From the NCBI RefSeq assembly GCF_017916275.1, contig NZ_JAFMST010000008.1, forward strand, positions 110,025-174,024: a stretch of 64,000 bases of DNA, written 5' to 3'. A model generated the notes under the pieces. It searched no databases. It was not told where the DNA came from and saw only the letters and a program-made list of their open reading frames with translations. This stretch comes from Rubellimicrobium arenae (GTDB taxonomy: Bacteria > Pseudomonadota > Alphaproteobacteria > Rhodobacterales > Rhodobacteraceae). Within the stretch, counting starts at the first letter, position 1. Each line of letters begins with the position of its first letter. This document shows, one piece after another, positions 47,474 through 56,792 of the stretch. The position numbers and the translations under genes are program-made.

Positions 47474-48178
47474 ATGACCATCCATATCGGGGCCGAGCCG
47501 GGCGCGATCGCGGACACCGTCCTCCTGCCCGGCGATCCCCTGAGGGCGCAATGGGCGGCCGAGACCTTCCTGCAGGATGCGGTCTGCGTGAATCGCGTGC
47601 GGGGGATGCTGGGCTTCACCGGCACATGGCGGGGGCACCGGGTGACGATCCACGGGTCCGGCATGGGGATGCCCTCCCTGTCGATCTATGCGAACGAGCT
47701 GATCCGCGACTATGGCGCGCGGACGCTGATCCGCGTGGGCTCGGCGGGCGGCTTCCAGCCCCACACCCGGTTGCGCGACGTGGTGCTGGCGCAGGCGGCC
47801 TGCTCCGTCTCCACGCCGTCCTCGACCCTCCTGCGGGAGCTGAACGTCGCCCCCATCGCGGACTGGGGGCTGCTGGCCGCCGCGCACCGTGCGGCCGTGG
47901 CGCGGGGGACCCGCGTCCATGTGGGCAGCATCCACTCCTCGGACACCTTCTACACCGAACGGCCCGATCACACCGAGCAGTTGATCCGTCACGGCGTCCT
48001 GGCCGTGGAGATGGAAGCGGCGGAGTTGTACCTCGTGGCCGCCCGGCACGGCGCACGGGCTCTCGCGGTTCTCACCATCAGCGACCATGTCGTGACCCAC
48101 GAGGCCCTGGGCGCCCCCGAGCGCGAGCGGAGCTTTGGCGACATGATCGAGATCGCCCTTCAGGCCGCCTTCGCCTGA
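47474..48178 (+). CDS. deoD: Purine-nucleoside phosphorylase, DeoD type
   Basis: Phosphorolysis of purine nucleosides to base and (deoxy)ribose 1-phosphate. 234 residues: [30 protein letters not shown], the phosphate loop [28 protein letters not shown], and [14 protein letters not shown] with the conserved Met-Glu, then TISDHVVT. Length matches hexameric trimer-of-dimers enzymes. Start fixed by the conserved N-terminus. Confidence 0.95.
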   Translation: MTIHIGAEPGAIADTVLLPGDPLRAQWAAETFLQDAVCVNRVRGMLGFTGTWRGHRVTIHGSGMGMPSLSIYANELIRDYGARTLIRVGSAGGFQPHTRLRDVVLAQAACSVSTPSSTLLRELNVAPIADWGLLAAAHRAAVARGTRVHVGSIHSSDTFYTERPDHTEQLIRHGVLAVEMEAAELYLVAARHGARALAVLTISDHVVTHEALGAPERERSFGDMIEIALQAAFA

Positions 48179-48272
48179 CGCCCGCCTGGAGGGCAGCTGA
48201 CGGGATTCCCGCATGGCCGCATCGCGTCCTGATGCGATCCGATCAGGAAGGATCGGCAGATTGCGGGGACCT

Positions 48273-48286
48273 TTGATCTGGGTCAA
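48273..48286 (+). promoter_or_regulatory. FnrL-type box TTGATCTGGGTCAA
   Basis: Nine of the ten conserved bases of TTGAT-N4-ATCAA. It is 57 bases before the DUF6455 start. A -10-like TAGGTT at 48308-48313 would place the transcription start near 48320, putting the box centre at about -41, the class II position of FNR-activated promoters. Confidence 0.65.
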
Positions 48287-48343
48287 ATCAACGCGCCCCG
48301 ATCCGCCTAGGTTCATCCCAGCTTCCAGCAAGGAGTCCCAGGG

Positions 48344-48700
48344 ATGACCCACCTCACCGAACGCCTCGACGCCTGGCGCGAGCGCCGCCAGCGCGAACGC
48401 GAGATCGCCAACATCACGCCCGAGGAGATCGCCGACTATGGCCTGAGCCGGGCCGAGTTCCGCGACCTCGCCCTCATGCCGTCCGAGCAGATCGCCCGGA
48501 TGGGGACGATGGCCCGGGTCAACGGCCTCGCGCCCGAGCGGCTGGACGACGACCGCGCGCTCCAGATCGCGGCGGCCCTGACCTGCGCCCATTGCCACGA
48601 GCAGCGGCGCTGCCGCGATGCGATCCGCGACGGCGCCACGCGCGAGGACACGGACTTCTGCCCCAACGCCGAAACCTACCGGATGCTCGCCGCCGAATAG
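48344..48700 (+). CDS. DUF6455 family Cys-motif protein
   Basis: 118 residues. N-terminal region with ITPEEIADYGLSRAEF, as in DUF1127-related small proteins, then MARVNGLAPERL and a four-cysteine set CAHCHEQRRC and DFCPN, ending ETYRMLAAE. I recall this arrangement as DUF6455. The cysteines could bind metal or respond to redox, which fits the upstream FnrL box. Function unknown. Confidence 0.78.
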   Translation: MTHLTERLDAWRERRQREREIANITPEEIADYGLSRAEFRDLALMPSEQIARMGTMARVNGLAPERLDDDRALQIAAALTCAHCHEQRRCRDAIRDGATREDTDFCPNAETYRMLAAE

Positions 48701-48719
48701 GCGGGTTCTGCACCGCCGA

Positions 48720-49559
48720 TCACGCCGTTCCGCGCCGTGGAAGCCGATCCAGCACATCGGGATCGGCCATCCACCCTTCGGACAGATCCAGCCGGGCCAA
48801 ACGGAGCGGATCGGCCTCCATGAGCCGGACGGCCCAGGCCGCCTGCACGGCGCACAGGAGGGCGTCCAGAGCGTCGCCGGACGGATCCTCGGCCAGCGCC
48901 TCCGGAGCCTCGATGCGGAGCCCGAACCGCCGTTGCCCCGCCTCTCCCACGAGGTTGCCCAGCAGCCTCTGGCGCGCCTGCGCCTGGGCCGGGGTCTGCT
49001 TGGCCTTCTGGTCGTTCTTGTAAGGCGCGCGGCCGATCAGGGCGCGGGCCGCGACGCCGGGATAGGCCTCCAGGGCGACCCTGTCCGGATCGCCGTCGCA
49101 AAGCCCGGGCAGATGGACCCCCGCCCGCCTGAGGTGCCGCACCCCCTCGTAGTGCATGAGCGCCACCGGCACCCCATAAAGCTTCTGCGGGCTCACTGCC
49201 CCGGTGCCGCGTTCGTAGCCGCGCGCGTGCTCGCGGTCGCCGGGGGCCCGGTCCGCCTTGTAGGCCTCGAGGGCGTGGCGGAACTCGGCCCGGGTCAGGC
49301 TCTCCAGGCGGTCCGCATGGGCGGCCCAGGTCAGGGCCCACCCCATGTTGGTGAGGAACGTGCGGGACTGGGTGAAGGGAAAGTCGAAGCCCGCCACCCA
49401 GGGTCCGGGCCTTCGGAGCCAGCCCTGGAATTCGTCCAGGGACCCGATCCCCTCCAGCCTCAGGAAGATCAGGCGGTCGCCGTCCAGCCGGCAGTCCGCC
49501 ACGCAGATCGGCTTGCGCCGGCCGGGCGCGCTCGTGAAGTCGACGCCCTGGACGAGCAC
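48720..49559 (-). CDS. DUF429 family protein
   Basis: 279 residues from a GTG start (reading MLVQGVDFTSAPGRRKPI). GVDFTSAPGRRKP, AGFDFPF, YERGTGAVSPQKLYGVPVALMH and LEAYPGVAARALIGR are typical of DUF429 (predicted RNase H-like nuclease fold). Active-site acidic residues would be Asp7 and the Asp of GFDFPF. Starts 7 bp after the sdhB stop, so it may be co-transcribed with sdh. Function unknown. Confidence 0.82.
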   Translation of the reverse strand: MLVQGVDFTSAPGRRKPICVADCRLDGDRLIFLRLEGIGSLDEFQGWLRRPGPWVAGFDFPFTQSRTFLTNMGWALTWAAHADRLESLTRAEFRHALEAYKADRAPGDREHARGYERGTGAVSPQKLYGVPVALMHYEGVRHLRRAGVHLPGLCDGDPDRVALEAYPGVAARALIGRAPYKNDQKAKQTPAQAQARQRLLGNLVGEAGQRRFGLRIEAPEALAEDPSGDALDALLCAVQAAWAVRLMEADPLRLARLDLSEGWMADPDVLDRLPRRGTA

Positions 49560-49566
49560 GGGCCCG

Positions 49567-50346
49567 TCAGACCACCCGCTCCAGCATGAGCCGACGGATG
49601 TCCATGATCGCCTTGGCCGGGTTCAGCCCCTTCGGGCAGACCTTGGCGCAGTTCATGATCGTGTGGCAGCGGTAGAGCTTGAACGGATCTTCGAGGTCGT
49701 CCAGCCGCTCGCCCGTGGCTTCGTCGCGCGAATCCACGATCCACCGATAGGCGTGCAGGAGCGCCGCCGGGCCAAGGTACCGGTCGCCGTTCCACCAGTA
49801 GGAGGGACAGGCCGTCGAGCAGCAGGCGCACAGGATGCACTCGTAGAGGCCGTCAAGCAGCTTGCGGTCCTGCGGCGACTGCCGCCATTCCTTCTCGGGC
49901 GGGTTGGTGTAGGTTTCGAGCCAGGGGCGCACGCTCGCGTGCTGGCCGAAGAAGTGCGACAGGTCCGGCACCAGGTCCTTGATCACCGGCATGTGCGGCA
50001 GCGGGTAGATGCGGACGTCGCCCTTCACCTCGTCGATGCCGGTGATACAGGCCAGCCCGTTCACGCCGTCGATGTTCATCGAGCACGAACCGCAGATCCC
50101 CTCGCGGCAGGAGCGCCGGAAGGCTAGGGTCGGATCGACGAGGTCCTTGATGTAGATGAGCGCGTCCAGGATCATCGGCCCGCAGTTGTCCAGGTCGACG
50201 AAGTAGGTGTCGACCCGCGGGTTCGCCCCGTCCTCGGGGTCCCAGCGGTAGATGCGGAACGTCTTGAGGTTCGTCGCGCCCTCGGGCTTGGGCCAGGTCT
50301 TGCCCACGCTCATGCGGCTGTTCTTGGGAAGGCGAAGCTGGACCAT
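49567..50346 (-). CDS. sdhB: Succinate dehydrogenase iron-sulfur subunit
   Basis: 259 residues. The 2Fe-2S site is in [15 protein letters not shown], the 4Fe-4S site in [16 protein letters not shown] and the 3Fe-4S site in [21 protein letters not shown]. It passes electrons from SdhA to quinone at SdhCD in the inner membrane. It is separated from sdhA by two small exported proteins. Confidence 0.97.
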   Translation of the reverse strand: MVQLRLPKNSRMSVGKTWPKPEGATNLKTFRIYRWDPEDGANPRVDTYFVDLDNCGPMILDALIYIKDLVDPTLAFRRSCREGICGSCSMNIDGVNGLACITGIDEVKGDVRIYPLPHMPVIKDLVPDLSHFFGQHASVRPWLETYTNPPEKEWRQSPQDRKLLDGLYECILCACCSTACPSYWWNGDRYLGPAALLHAYRWIVDSRDEATGERLDDLEDPFKLYRCHTIMNCAKVCPKGLNPAKAIMDIRRLMLERVV

Positions 50347-50398
50347 CTCTCGTTCCTCGGGCTGTCGGGCCAGGCGGCGATCCGCCCGGGCCGGAATC

Positions 50399-50692
50399 TT
50401 ATTGCTTCAGGGTGGCCTCGACGCAGCCGATCGTCTCCTGCCGCGCGAGGACGTTGGTGACGATCGAGCCGATCTCCTGGGAGGGTCCGGGAGCGCTGGC
50501 CATGGCGGACCGCTCCTCGGGCGTGGCATGCGCGACGACGCAGGCGGCCAGGACCTGACCATGGTAGCCCGGCGCCAGTTCCTGGAGCATCGGCGTGATC
50601 AGGGCGTTGGCGCGGGTTGCCTCCTCGTCCGTGGACTGGGCCAGGGCCGGGGCGGCCAGCAGGCCGAGCGTCAGGATCAGGACAGGCTTCAT
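50399..50692 (-). CDS. Small exported protein in the sdh operon
   Basis: 97 residues. Signal peptide [19 protein letters not shown], then a helical, acidic mature part with two cysteines (CVV in AACVVAHAT and CVEATLKQ at the end), possibly a disulphide. No family recognised. Lies between the lipoprotein gene and sdhB with 12 and 52 bp gaps, so co-transcribed. Could be a periplasmic factor for complex II, but this is position-based only. Confidence 0.72.
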   Translation of the reverse strand: MKPVLILTLGLLAAPALAQSTDEEATRANALITPMLQELAPGYHGQVLAACVVAHATPEERSAMASAPGPSQEIGSIVTNVLARQETIGCVEATLKQ

Positions 50693-50704
50693 GCGGGGCT
50701 CCCT

Positions 50705-51001
50705 TCAGGATCGCAGTCGGGGCGGACGGATCGGCGCGGCGCCCGTCCTTTGATAGACGCAGTCGGTGTAGACCTGGATCGGATCGCGCCCGGCCAGGTA
50801 GTCGCCCGTGACACCAATCGCGACCCCACCGAACGGCCCGTCGTCGGAGTTCGCGCCGAGCACGACCGATCCGGTGGGCCCCTGCGCCCCCCGTGCGCGC
50901 TGCTCGCAGACCTGAGCGGCGCGTTCGGGATCGACCGGGGTGGGTTCGCACGCCGCCAGGACCAGGGTCCCGGCGACCAGTGTCAGGGCGGCTCGCAGCA
51001 T
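50705..51001 (-). CDS. Small lipoprotein in the sdh operon
   Basis: 98 residues. The N-terminus [18 protein letters not shown] ends in the lipobox LAAC, so the mature protein starts with Cys18 and is lipid-anchored. The mature part has two further cysteines (VCEQRA and TDCVYQR). The start shares one base with the sdhA stop (TGATG), so translation is coupled to sdhA. Family unknown. Confidence 0.75.
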   Translation of the reverse strand: MLRAALTLVAGTLVLAACEPTPVDPERAAQVCEQRARGAQGPTGSVVLGANSDDGPFGGVAIGVTGDYLAGRDPIQVYTDCVYQRTGAAPIRPPRLRS

Positions 51002-52806
51002 CAGTAGACCCTCGCCTTGGGGGCAATCTTCTTCGGGTCGATGCCGCCCTGCTCGGGCTGGGTGAGAGGCTCGGTGTGCACCGGGCGGTAGGCCAGCGTG
51101 ACCCTCGTCCCATCCACATAGGACAGGGTGTGCTTGCGCCAGTTCACATCGTCGCGTTCGGGGAAGTCCTCGTGGGCGTGGGCCCCCCGGCTTTCCTTCC
51201 GCGCCTCGGCCGAGACGATGGTAGCCAGCGCGTTCGGCATGAGGTTGGTGAGCTCGAGCGTTTCCACCAGGTCCGTGTTCCAGATCAGGCCACGGTCCGA
51301 CACGCGCAGGTCGTCCATCCTGGACGCCACGGCGGTCATGCGCTCCACGCCCTGGGCCAGGGACTTGGAGTCGCGGAACACGGCCGCGTCCTCCTGCATC
51401 GTGCGCTGCATCTGCTGGCGCAGGTCGGCGGTGCCGACGCTGCCCTTGGCGCGGCGCAGCGCGTCGAAGCGGCCCAGCGCGAAGTCGATCGCCTCCTTGG
51501 GGATGTCCGCGTTCGCGGTGCCGGGCTTCACGACCTCGGCCGCGCGGATCGCCGCGGCCCGCCCGAAGACCACCAGGTCGATGAGAGAGTTGGACCCCAG
51601 GCGGTTGGCCCCGTGCACGCTGGCGCTGCCGGCCTCGCCCACGGCCATGAGGCCGGGCGACACGCGGTCGGGGTCGTCCGCCGTCGGGTTCAGCACCTCG
51701 CCCCAGTAGTTCGTGGGAATGCCGCCCATGTTGTAGTGGACCGTGGGCAGGACCGGGACCGGCTCCTTGGTCAGGTCCACGCCGGCGAAGATGCGGGCCG
51801 ATTCGGTGATCCCCGGCAGCCGCTCATGCAGGGTCTCGGGCGGCAGGTGGCTCAGGTTCAGGTGGATGTGGTCCTTGCGCTTGCCGACCCCCCGCCCTTC
51901 GCGGATTTCCAGCGTCATGCAGCGCGAGACCACGTCGCGCGACGCGAGATCCTTGTAGGTCGGCGCGTAGCGCTCCATGAACCGCTCGCCCTCGCTGTTC
52001 GTGAGGTAGCCCCCCTCGCCCCGCGCGCCTTCGGTGATGAGGCAGCCCGCGCCGTAGATCCCCGTCGGGTGGAACTGCACGAACTCCATGTCCTGGAGCG
52101 GCAGGCCCTGCCGCGCGACCATGCCGTTGCCGTCGCCCGTGCAGGTGTGGGCCGAGGTCGCCGAGAAGTAGGCCCGCCCGTAGCCGCCCGTGGCCAGCAC
52201 CACCATCTTGGCGGTGAAGACATGCAGCGTCCCGTTGGCGAGATCCCAGGCCACAACGCCCCGGCAGTCGCCCTCGGGCCCCATCAGCAGGTCGGTTGCG
52301 AAGTACTCGACGTAGAACTCGGCCTTCTGCTTCACGCTCTGGCCATAGAGCGTGTGCAGGATGGCGTGGCCCGTCCGGTCGGCGGCGGCGCAGGTGCGCT
52401 GGACCGGCGGGCCTTCCCCGAACTCGGTCGTGTGGCCGCCGAAGGGCCGCTGGTAGATCTTGCCTTCCTCGGTCCGGCTGAAGGGCACGCCATAATGGTC
52501 CAGCTCGTAGACCGCCTTGGGCGCCTCGCGGGCGAGGTACTCCATGGCGTCCATGTCGCCCAGCCAGTCCGACCCTTTCACGGTGTCGTACATGTGCCAT
52601 TGCCAGTGGTCCGGCCCCATGTTGCCCAGCGAGGCGGCGATGCCCCCCTGCGCCGCGACGGTGTGGGAGCGGGTCGGGAACACCTTGGTGATGCAGGCGG
52701 TCTTGAGCCCGCGCTCCACCATGCCGAGCGTCGCGCGAAGGCCCGCGCCCCCGGCGCCGACCACGACCACGTCGTAGGCATGCGTCTCGTAAGGATAGGC
52801 GGTCAT
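51001..52806 (-). CDS. sdhA: Succinate dehydrogenase flavoprotein subunit
   Basis: 601 residues. FAD domain [16 protein letters not shown], the FAD-linked His in [13 protein letters not shown], active-site HPTGI, and the end [14 protein letters not shown]. It oxidises succinate to fumarate. Located between sdhD and the small lipoprotein gene in the order sdhC-sdhD-sdhA-(two small genes)-sdhB. Confidence 0.97.
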   Translation of the reverse strand: MTAYPYETHAYDVVVVGAGGAGLRATLGMVERGLKTACITKVFPTRSHTVAAQGGIAASLGNMGPDHWQWHMYDTVKGSDWLGDMDAMEYLAREAPKAVYELDHYGVPFSRTEEGKIYQRPFGGHTTEFGEGPPVQRTCAAADRTGHAILHTLYGQSVKQKAEFYVEYFATDLLMGPEGDCRGVVAWDLANGTLHVFTAKMVVLATGGYGRAYFSATSAHTCTGDGNGMVARQGLPLQDMEFVQFHPTGIYGAGCLITEGARGEGGYLTNSEGERFMERYAPTYKDLASRDVVSRCMTLEIREGRGVGKRKDHIHLNLSHLPPETLHERLPGITESARIFAGVDLTKEPVPVLPTVHYNMGGIPTNYWGEVLNPTADDPDRVSPGLMAVGEAGSASVHGANRLGSNSLIDLVVFGRAAAIRAAEVVKPGTANADIPKEAIDFALGRFDALRRAKGSVGTADLRQQMQRTMQEDAAVFRDSKSLAQGVERMTAVASRMDDLRVSDRGLIWNTDLVETLELTNLMPNALATIVSAEARKESRGAHAHEDFPERDDVNWRKHTLSYVDGTRVTLAYRPVHTEPLTQPEQGGIDPKKIAPKARVY

Positions 52807-52817
52807 GGGAACCCCGA

Positions 52818-53192
52818 TCAGAGGGCGATCCGCGCCACGGCGAACAGGCCGGCGGCAAGGATCGCGTAGGTGACACAGATGGCGGCGATGATCATCACGC
52901 GGCGCGGAGTGCCGTGGGCATAATCCTCGAGCACGACCTGCACGCCATGGCGGAAGTGCACGAGCCCGACGAGCAGCGTCAGCCCGAACAGGATGGCGAC
53001 GAAGGGATTCCGCAGCGCCGCCACGGCCTGCTCGTAGGGACGGCCCAGGATCACGCCGAAGGTGAAGATGAACAAGGGGATCAGCACGACCAGCGCCACC
53101 GAGGTGACGATGTTGGTCCAGTGATGGTGCGTGCCGTCCCCGGAGGCCCCCAGGTTCTCGGCGCGCTTGCGGGCGGTGGTGTAGGAGGCCAT
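52818..53192 (-). CDS. sdhD: Succinate dehydrogenase membrane anchor subunit SdhD
   Basis: 124 residues with three membrane helices ([55 protein letters not shown]). [13 protein letters not shown] contains the heme/quinone-site His and Asp-Tyr pair typical of SdhD. Co-transcribed with sdhC, 4 bp away. Confidence 0.93.
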   Translation of the reverse strand: MASYTTARKRAENLGASGDGTHHHWTNIVTSVALVVLIPLFIFTFGVILGRPYEQAVAALRNPFVAILFGLTLLVGLVHFRHGVQVVLEDYAHGTPRRVMIIAAICVTYAILAAGLFAVARIAL

Positions 53193-53196
53193 GGCG

Positions 53197-53595
53197 TCAC
53201 ACGCTCCAGAGGATGACCACGGTGAGGGCCGTCAGGACGAAGGACAGGCCCACGATGATCTTGCCGAAGGTTTCCGCCTGATGGATCTCCATGAAGCGGC
53301 CGGTGGACCAGACGAGGTGCCGGATGCCCGCCAGCGTATGGTACCAGAGCGCCCAAAGGCTCCCCAGTAGGACGAGGTCGCCGAACCAGCTCCGCAGCAC
53401 GGCGTCGGCCGTGGCGAAGGCCCCGGGGCCGGTCGCGGCGGCCAGCAGCCACCACACGATCAGCACGGTCCCGACGATGAGGGCGTTGCCGGTGATCCGC
53501 GTCAGGATCGACGTCATGGAGGTCCACTGGGGCCGGTAGTACGGCCCGATCATGAACGGCGAAAGCGGACGGTTGCCGCGCGGGATTTCAGGCAT
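53197..53595 (-). CDS. sdhC: Succinate dehydrogenase cytochrome b556 subunit SdhC
   Basis: 132 residues; three membrane helices. RPLSPFMIGPYYRPQWTSMTSI is the usual N-terminal signature with the conserved Ser and Arg, and WYHTLAGIRHLVWSTGRFM contains the heme ligand His. First gene of the sdh operon; the promoter lies in the long leader region upstream. Confidence 0.94.
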   Translation of the reverse strand: MPEIPRGNRPLSPFMIGPYYRPQWTSMTSILTRITGNALIVGTVLIVWWLLAAATGPGAFATADAVLRSWFGDLVLLGSLWALWYHTLAGIRHLVWSTGRFMEIHQAETFGKIIVGLSFVLTALTVVILWSV

Positions 53596-54126
53596 GTCTG
53601 TCCCTGAGCTTTGGCCTCGGAGCTATGCTCCCTTGACCGATTTTCCAGGCGCTGTCACGCGCCTGTGCAGCGGAAAATGCCGCAAGAGCGAATGGTTTCG
53701 CTAACATTCGACTGCTTGTGATCGCAGCCCGCAAGGGCGTGATCACAACGCTGGAACAACGAAGGGCGGATGATTCTCGCCCCTCCGGTTCCTCGGACCA
53801 GCCTCTGCATGGCTGGCCGCGTTGCCACCCTGCTCCATGCCGACCGTCTTTGCCCGGCACCCCAGAGGCTGGCGCAGCCCCTCTAGGCGCTCCGGACCCT
53901 GGCCCTTGCGCCGTCCAGGGAGGGTTCGCGTCCTCAGCCCCGCAGGAGACCCCCTCGGCGTGGCTCGACGGCGCACAGTGCCATGCCCGGCGCCTGCCCG
54001 AGCGGGTCGGCCAGGGACCTGACCGGCGCGCTCGCGTCGGTCAGGGTCCTGCTGAAACGAGGATCACCGGTCAGCGCGGTCCCGTTGGGCTGGCCGCCCG
54101 GACCCCGCGCCATCCACGAGGTCAGC
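53596..54126. other. 531-bp gene-free region upstream of sdhC
   Basis: No convincing gene: open frames here are Pro/Arg/Ala-rich high-GC shadows on both strands. It holds the sdh promoter and leader. Two inverted repeats are visible: 53640-53678 near sdhC, and an imperfect 13-bp one (11 matches) at about 54014-54050 downstream of the sugar dehydrogenase gene. A tRNA-like patch at 53858-53945 does not fold into a cloverleaf. Confidence 0.5.
53640..53678 (-). promoter_or_regulatory. Inverted repeat in the sdhC leader
   Basis: Inner perfect 7-bp stem CAGGCGC/GCGCCTG with a 6-base loop, flanked by ATTTTCC/GGAAAAT, forming a 39-base imperfect hairpin 44 bases before the sdhC start. It could act on sdh mRNA stability or be an operator. 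No known motif is matched. Confidence 0.4.
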
Positions 54127-55041
54127 CTAGAAGGCGAAGGGCGCCACGGAGACGCGGCGTCCAAGGGTCATCGCATCGGCCACATGGGTCAGCGGCGAAA
54201 GATCCACGTCCGACTCCCCCCGCTCGACCAGTTCGGCCATGCGGGCGTAAAGAGCAGGGTATTCCTCGATCTCAGCCGCGGGCTGCGCCTGCCCGTCGAT
54301 CCAAAGCTCGTTGCCGCCGAACTTCAGCACGGCCGAACCTTCGGTGGTGTGGATCTCCATGTCCCAGGTCTGCGGCCCGGTCTGGAGCCAGTCGAGCTCC
54401 ATCGACACCCCACGCGAGAATTCCACCCGTGCGGCGATGGGGGTCTGGCGGCCCTCCGGGAAGGCCAGCTCGGCCCGGATCACATGGACGGGCTTGGGCA
54501 GGACCTCGGTCAGGATCGACAGCGCGTTGATGCCCGGGTCGAAGACGCCCAGGCCGCCGGGCTCGAAGACCCATTCCTGGCCGGGATGCCAGTGGCGGAC
54601 ATCCTCCTTCCAGGTGATCTTGCCTCCCGTGACCTCCTTGCCGGCGAGGAAGGCCTTGGCCCCCGCGACCCCCTTGCCCATCCGGCTGTGCCAGGTGGCG
54701 AACAGGGTGACGCCCGCCTCGGCGGCGAGCCGCTGCAACTCGTGCACCTCGGACAGCGTCTGCCCCGGCGGCTTTTCCAGCATGACGTGGCGGCCCGCCT
54801 TCAGCGCCTTGCGGGCGTACTGGAACCGCGGCTGCGGCGGCAGGCACAGCGAGACGACCTCGATGTCCGGCCGCTCGGACAGCAGCACGTCGAAGTCGCG
54901 GAAGGTCGGGATGCCCTCCACGCTCCCCTGTCGGCTGACGGTCGCCGCCAGCTCCCAGTCCGGCGAGGCGTCGATCGCCGGGACGTGCTGGTCCCGTGCG
55001 ATCTTGCCCACGCCGACGATGCAGACCTTGCGGTTCGCCAT
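54127..55041 (-). CDS. Gfo/Idh/MocA sugar dehydrogenase, galactose 1-dehydrogenase type
   Basis: 304 residues. Rossmann start KVCIVGVGKIARDQHVPAID, then LPPQPRFQYARKALKAGRHVMLEKPPGQ (catalytic Lys region EKPP) and WHSRMGKGV. This matches D-galactose (or L-arabinose) 1-dehydrogenases that make aldonolactones. Start ATG shares one base with the dehydratase stop (TGATG). Last gene of the ggu operon, supplying the first catabolic step for the imported sugar. Confidence 0.85.
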   Translation of the reverse strand: MANRKVCIVGVGKIARDQHVPAIDASPDWELAATVSRQGSVEGIPTFRDFDVLLSERPDIEVVSLCLPPQPRFQYARKALKAGRHVMLEKPPGQTLSEVHELQRLAAEAGVTLFATWHSRMGKGVAGAKAFLAGKEVTGGKITWKEDVRHWHPGQEWVFEPGGLGVFDPGINALSILTEVLPKPVHVIRAELAFPEGRQTPIAARVEFSRGVSMELDWLQTGPQTWDMEIHTTEGSAVLKFGGNELWIDGQAQPAAEIEEYPALYARMAELVERGESDVDLSPLTHVADAMTLGRRVSVAPFAF

Positions 55042-56783
55042 CAGTGGGAGTCCTTGCCCACGGGCGCGCCGCGGCAGCCCTTGAGGAAGTCGAGGTCCGC
55101 CCCGGTGTCCGCGCCGCCCACATGCAGGTGGTGGAGCATCGCGTAGCCGCCCTCGGGCGCGGTGGCCTGCGGCACCCACTCGGCCAGCCGGCGCGCGATC
55201 TCCTCGGCCGGAAGGTCAAGATGCAGGCGCCGGTTCGGCACATCGAGCTCGATCATGTCGCCGTCCCGCACGATGGCGAGCGGTCCGCCCGCCGCCGCCT
55301 CGGGCGAGGTGTGCAGCACGACCGTCCCGTAGGCCGTCCCCGACATCCGCGCGTCCGAGATGCGCACCATGTCGGTGATGCCCTTGCGCAGCACCTTGGG
55401 CGGCAGGCCCATGTTCCCGACCTCGGCCATGCCCGGATAGCCCTTGGGCCCGCAGTTCTTCAGGACCATCACGCAGGTCTCGTCGATGTCGAGCGCCTCG
55501 TCGTTGATCTTGCGCTTGTAGTCGTCGATGTCCTCGAACACGACGGCGCGGCCCCGGTGCGTCATCAGCGCCGGCGTCGCGGCCGAGGGCTTCAGCACGG
55601 CGCCGTTGGGCGCGAGGTTGCCCTTGACCACGACGATCCCGCCCGACTGGGTCAGGGCCTTGTCATTCGACAGGATCACGTCGTCGTTGTGGTTCTCGAC
55701 GTCCTTGACCTGCGCCCAGGCGGTCTCGCCCGAGACGGTCAGCGCGTCGTTGTGCAGGAGGCCCATCTCGCCCAGCCGCTTGATGACGACAGGCAGGCCG
55801 CCCGCGTAGAAGAACTCCTCCATCAGGTACTTGCCCGACGGCATCAGGTTCACGATCGTCGGCACGTCCCGCCCGCAGCGGTCCCAGTCGTCGAGCGTGA
55901 GGTCGATCCCGACCCGCCCCGCGATCGCCAGGAGGTGGATCACCGCGTTGGTGGACCCGCCGATGGCCGCGTTGGTGCGGATCGCGTTCTCGAAGGCCTG
56001 CTTCGTCAGGATGTCCGAGGGCTTCAGGTCGTCCTTGACCATCTGCACGATCCGCCGGCCCGACAGCTGCGCCATGGTGCGCCGCCGCGAATCCACCGCC
56101 GGGATGGCGGCGTTCCCCGACAGCGCCATCCCCAGCGCCTCGGCCATGGAGGCCATCGTCGAGGCCGTCCCCATCGTGTTGCAGGACCCCGCGGACCGGC
56201 TCATGGACGCCTCGGCCTCCAGGAAGTCCTCGGCGGTCATCTGCCCGGCCTTCACCATCTCCGAGAACTTCCAGAGATGGGTGCCCGAGCCGACCCGCTC
56301 GCCCCGGAAATGGCCGTTCAGCATCGGCCCGCCGGTCACGACGATCGAGGGGATGTCGCAGGAGGCCGCGCCCATCAGCAGCGACGGCGTGGTCTTGTCG
56401 CAGCCCACCAGCAGCACGCAGCCGTCGATCGGCTGGCCACGGATCGTCTCCTCGACTGCCATGGCAGCGAGGTTGCGAAACATCATCGCCGTCGGGCGGA
56501 AGGTCGACTCGGACACCGAGAACACCGGCACTTCCACCGGGAAGCCGCCCGCCTCGTAGATGCCGTTCTTCACCTTCTGCGCCAGGATATCGAGGTGCGC
56601 GTTGCAGGGGTTCAGCTCGGACCAGGTGTTCAGGATGCCGATCACCGGCCGCCCGTCGAACATGTCGTGCGGGTAGCCTTGGTTCTTCATCCAGCCGCGG
56701 TGGTAGATGTTGTCGCGGCTCGTGCCGCCCCACCATTCCTGCGAGCGCAGTTTCCGGGGCCAGGGGGCTGGGGTGAACGCCAT
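55041..56783 (-). CDS. IlvD/Edd-family sugar acid dehydratase, L-arabinonate type
   Basis: 580 residues. LRSQEWWGGTSRDNIYHRGW is characteristic of the sugar-acid (L-arabinonate) dehydratases. The cluster Cys are in ELNPCNAHLD, GCDKTTPS and SAGSCNTMGTASTM. It converts aldonate to 2-keto-3-deoxy acid in the non-phosphorylative pathway. Position downstream of gguC and upstream of the sugar dehydrogenase supports arabinose or galactose catabolism. Confidence 0.9.
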   Translation of the reverse strand: MAFTPAPWPRKLRSQEWWGGTSRDNIYHRGWMKNQGYPHDMFDGRPVIGILNTWSELNPCNAHLDILAQKVKNGIYEAGGFPVEVPVFSVSESTFRPTAMMFRNLAAMAVEETIRGQPIDGCVLLVGCDKTTPSLLMGAASCDIPSIVVTGGPMLNGHFRGERVGSGTHLWKFSEMVKAGQMTAEDFLEAEASMSRSAGSCNTMGTASTMASMAEALGMALSGNAAIPAVDSRRRTMAQLSGRRIVQMVKDDLKPSDILTKQAFENAIRTNAAIGGSTNAVIHLLAIAGRVGIDLTLDDWDRCGRDVPTIVNLMPSGKYLMEEFFYAGGLPVVIKRLGEMGLLHNDALTVSGETAWAQVKDVENHNDDVILSNDKALTQSGGIVVVKGNLAPNGAVLKPSAATPALMTHRGRAVVFEDIDDYKRKINDEALDIDETCVMVLKNCGPKGYPGMAEVGNMGLPPKVLRKGITDMVRISDARMSGTAYGTVVLHTSPEAAAGGPLAIVRDGDMIELDVPNRRLHLDLPAEEIARRLAEWVPQATAPEGGYAMLHHLHVGGADTGADLDFLKGCRGAPVGKDSH

Positions 56784-56792
56784 GATGGACCT

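Noticed and set aside
53858-53945. tRNA-like segment (GGCGCAGCC, GGTTCGCGTCC, CAGCCCC)
   Set aside because: The acceptor ends mismatch at the second position, the anticodon arm would have a 12-base loop, and the T stem has only four pairs; no cloverleaf.
53934-54164. Small minus-strand open frame downstream of the sugar dehydrogenase
   Set aside because: Composition is Pro/Arg/Ala-rich without hydrophobic core or ribosome binding site, and its beginning overlaps the end of the dehydrogenase gene in another frame.
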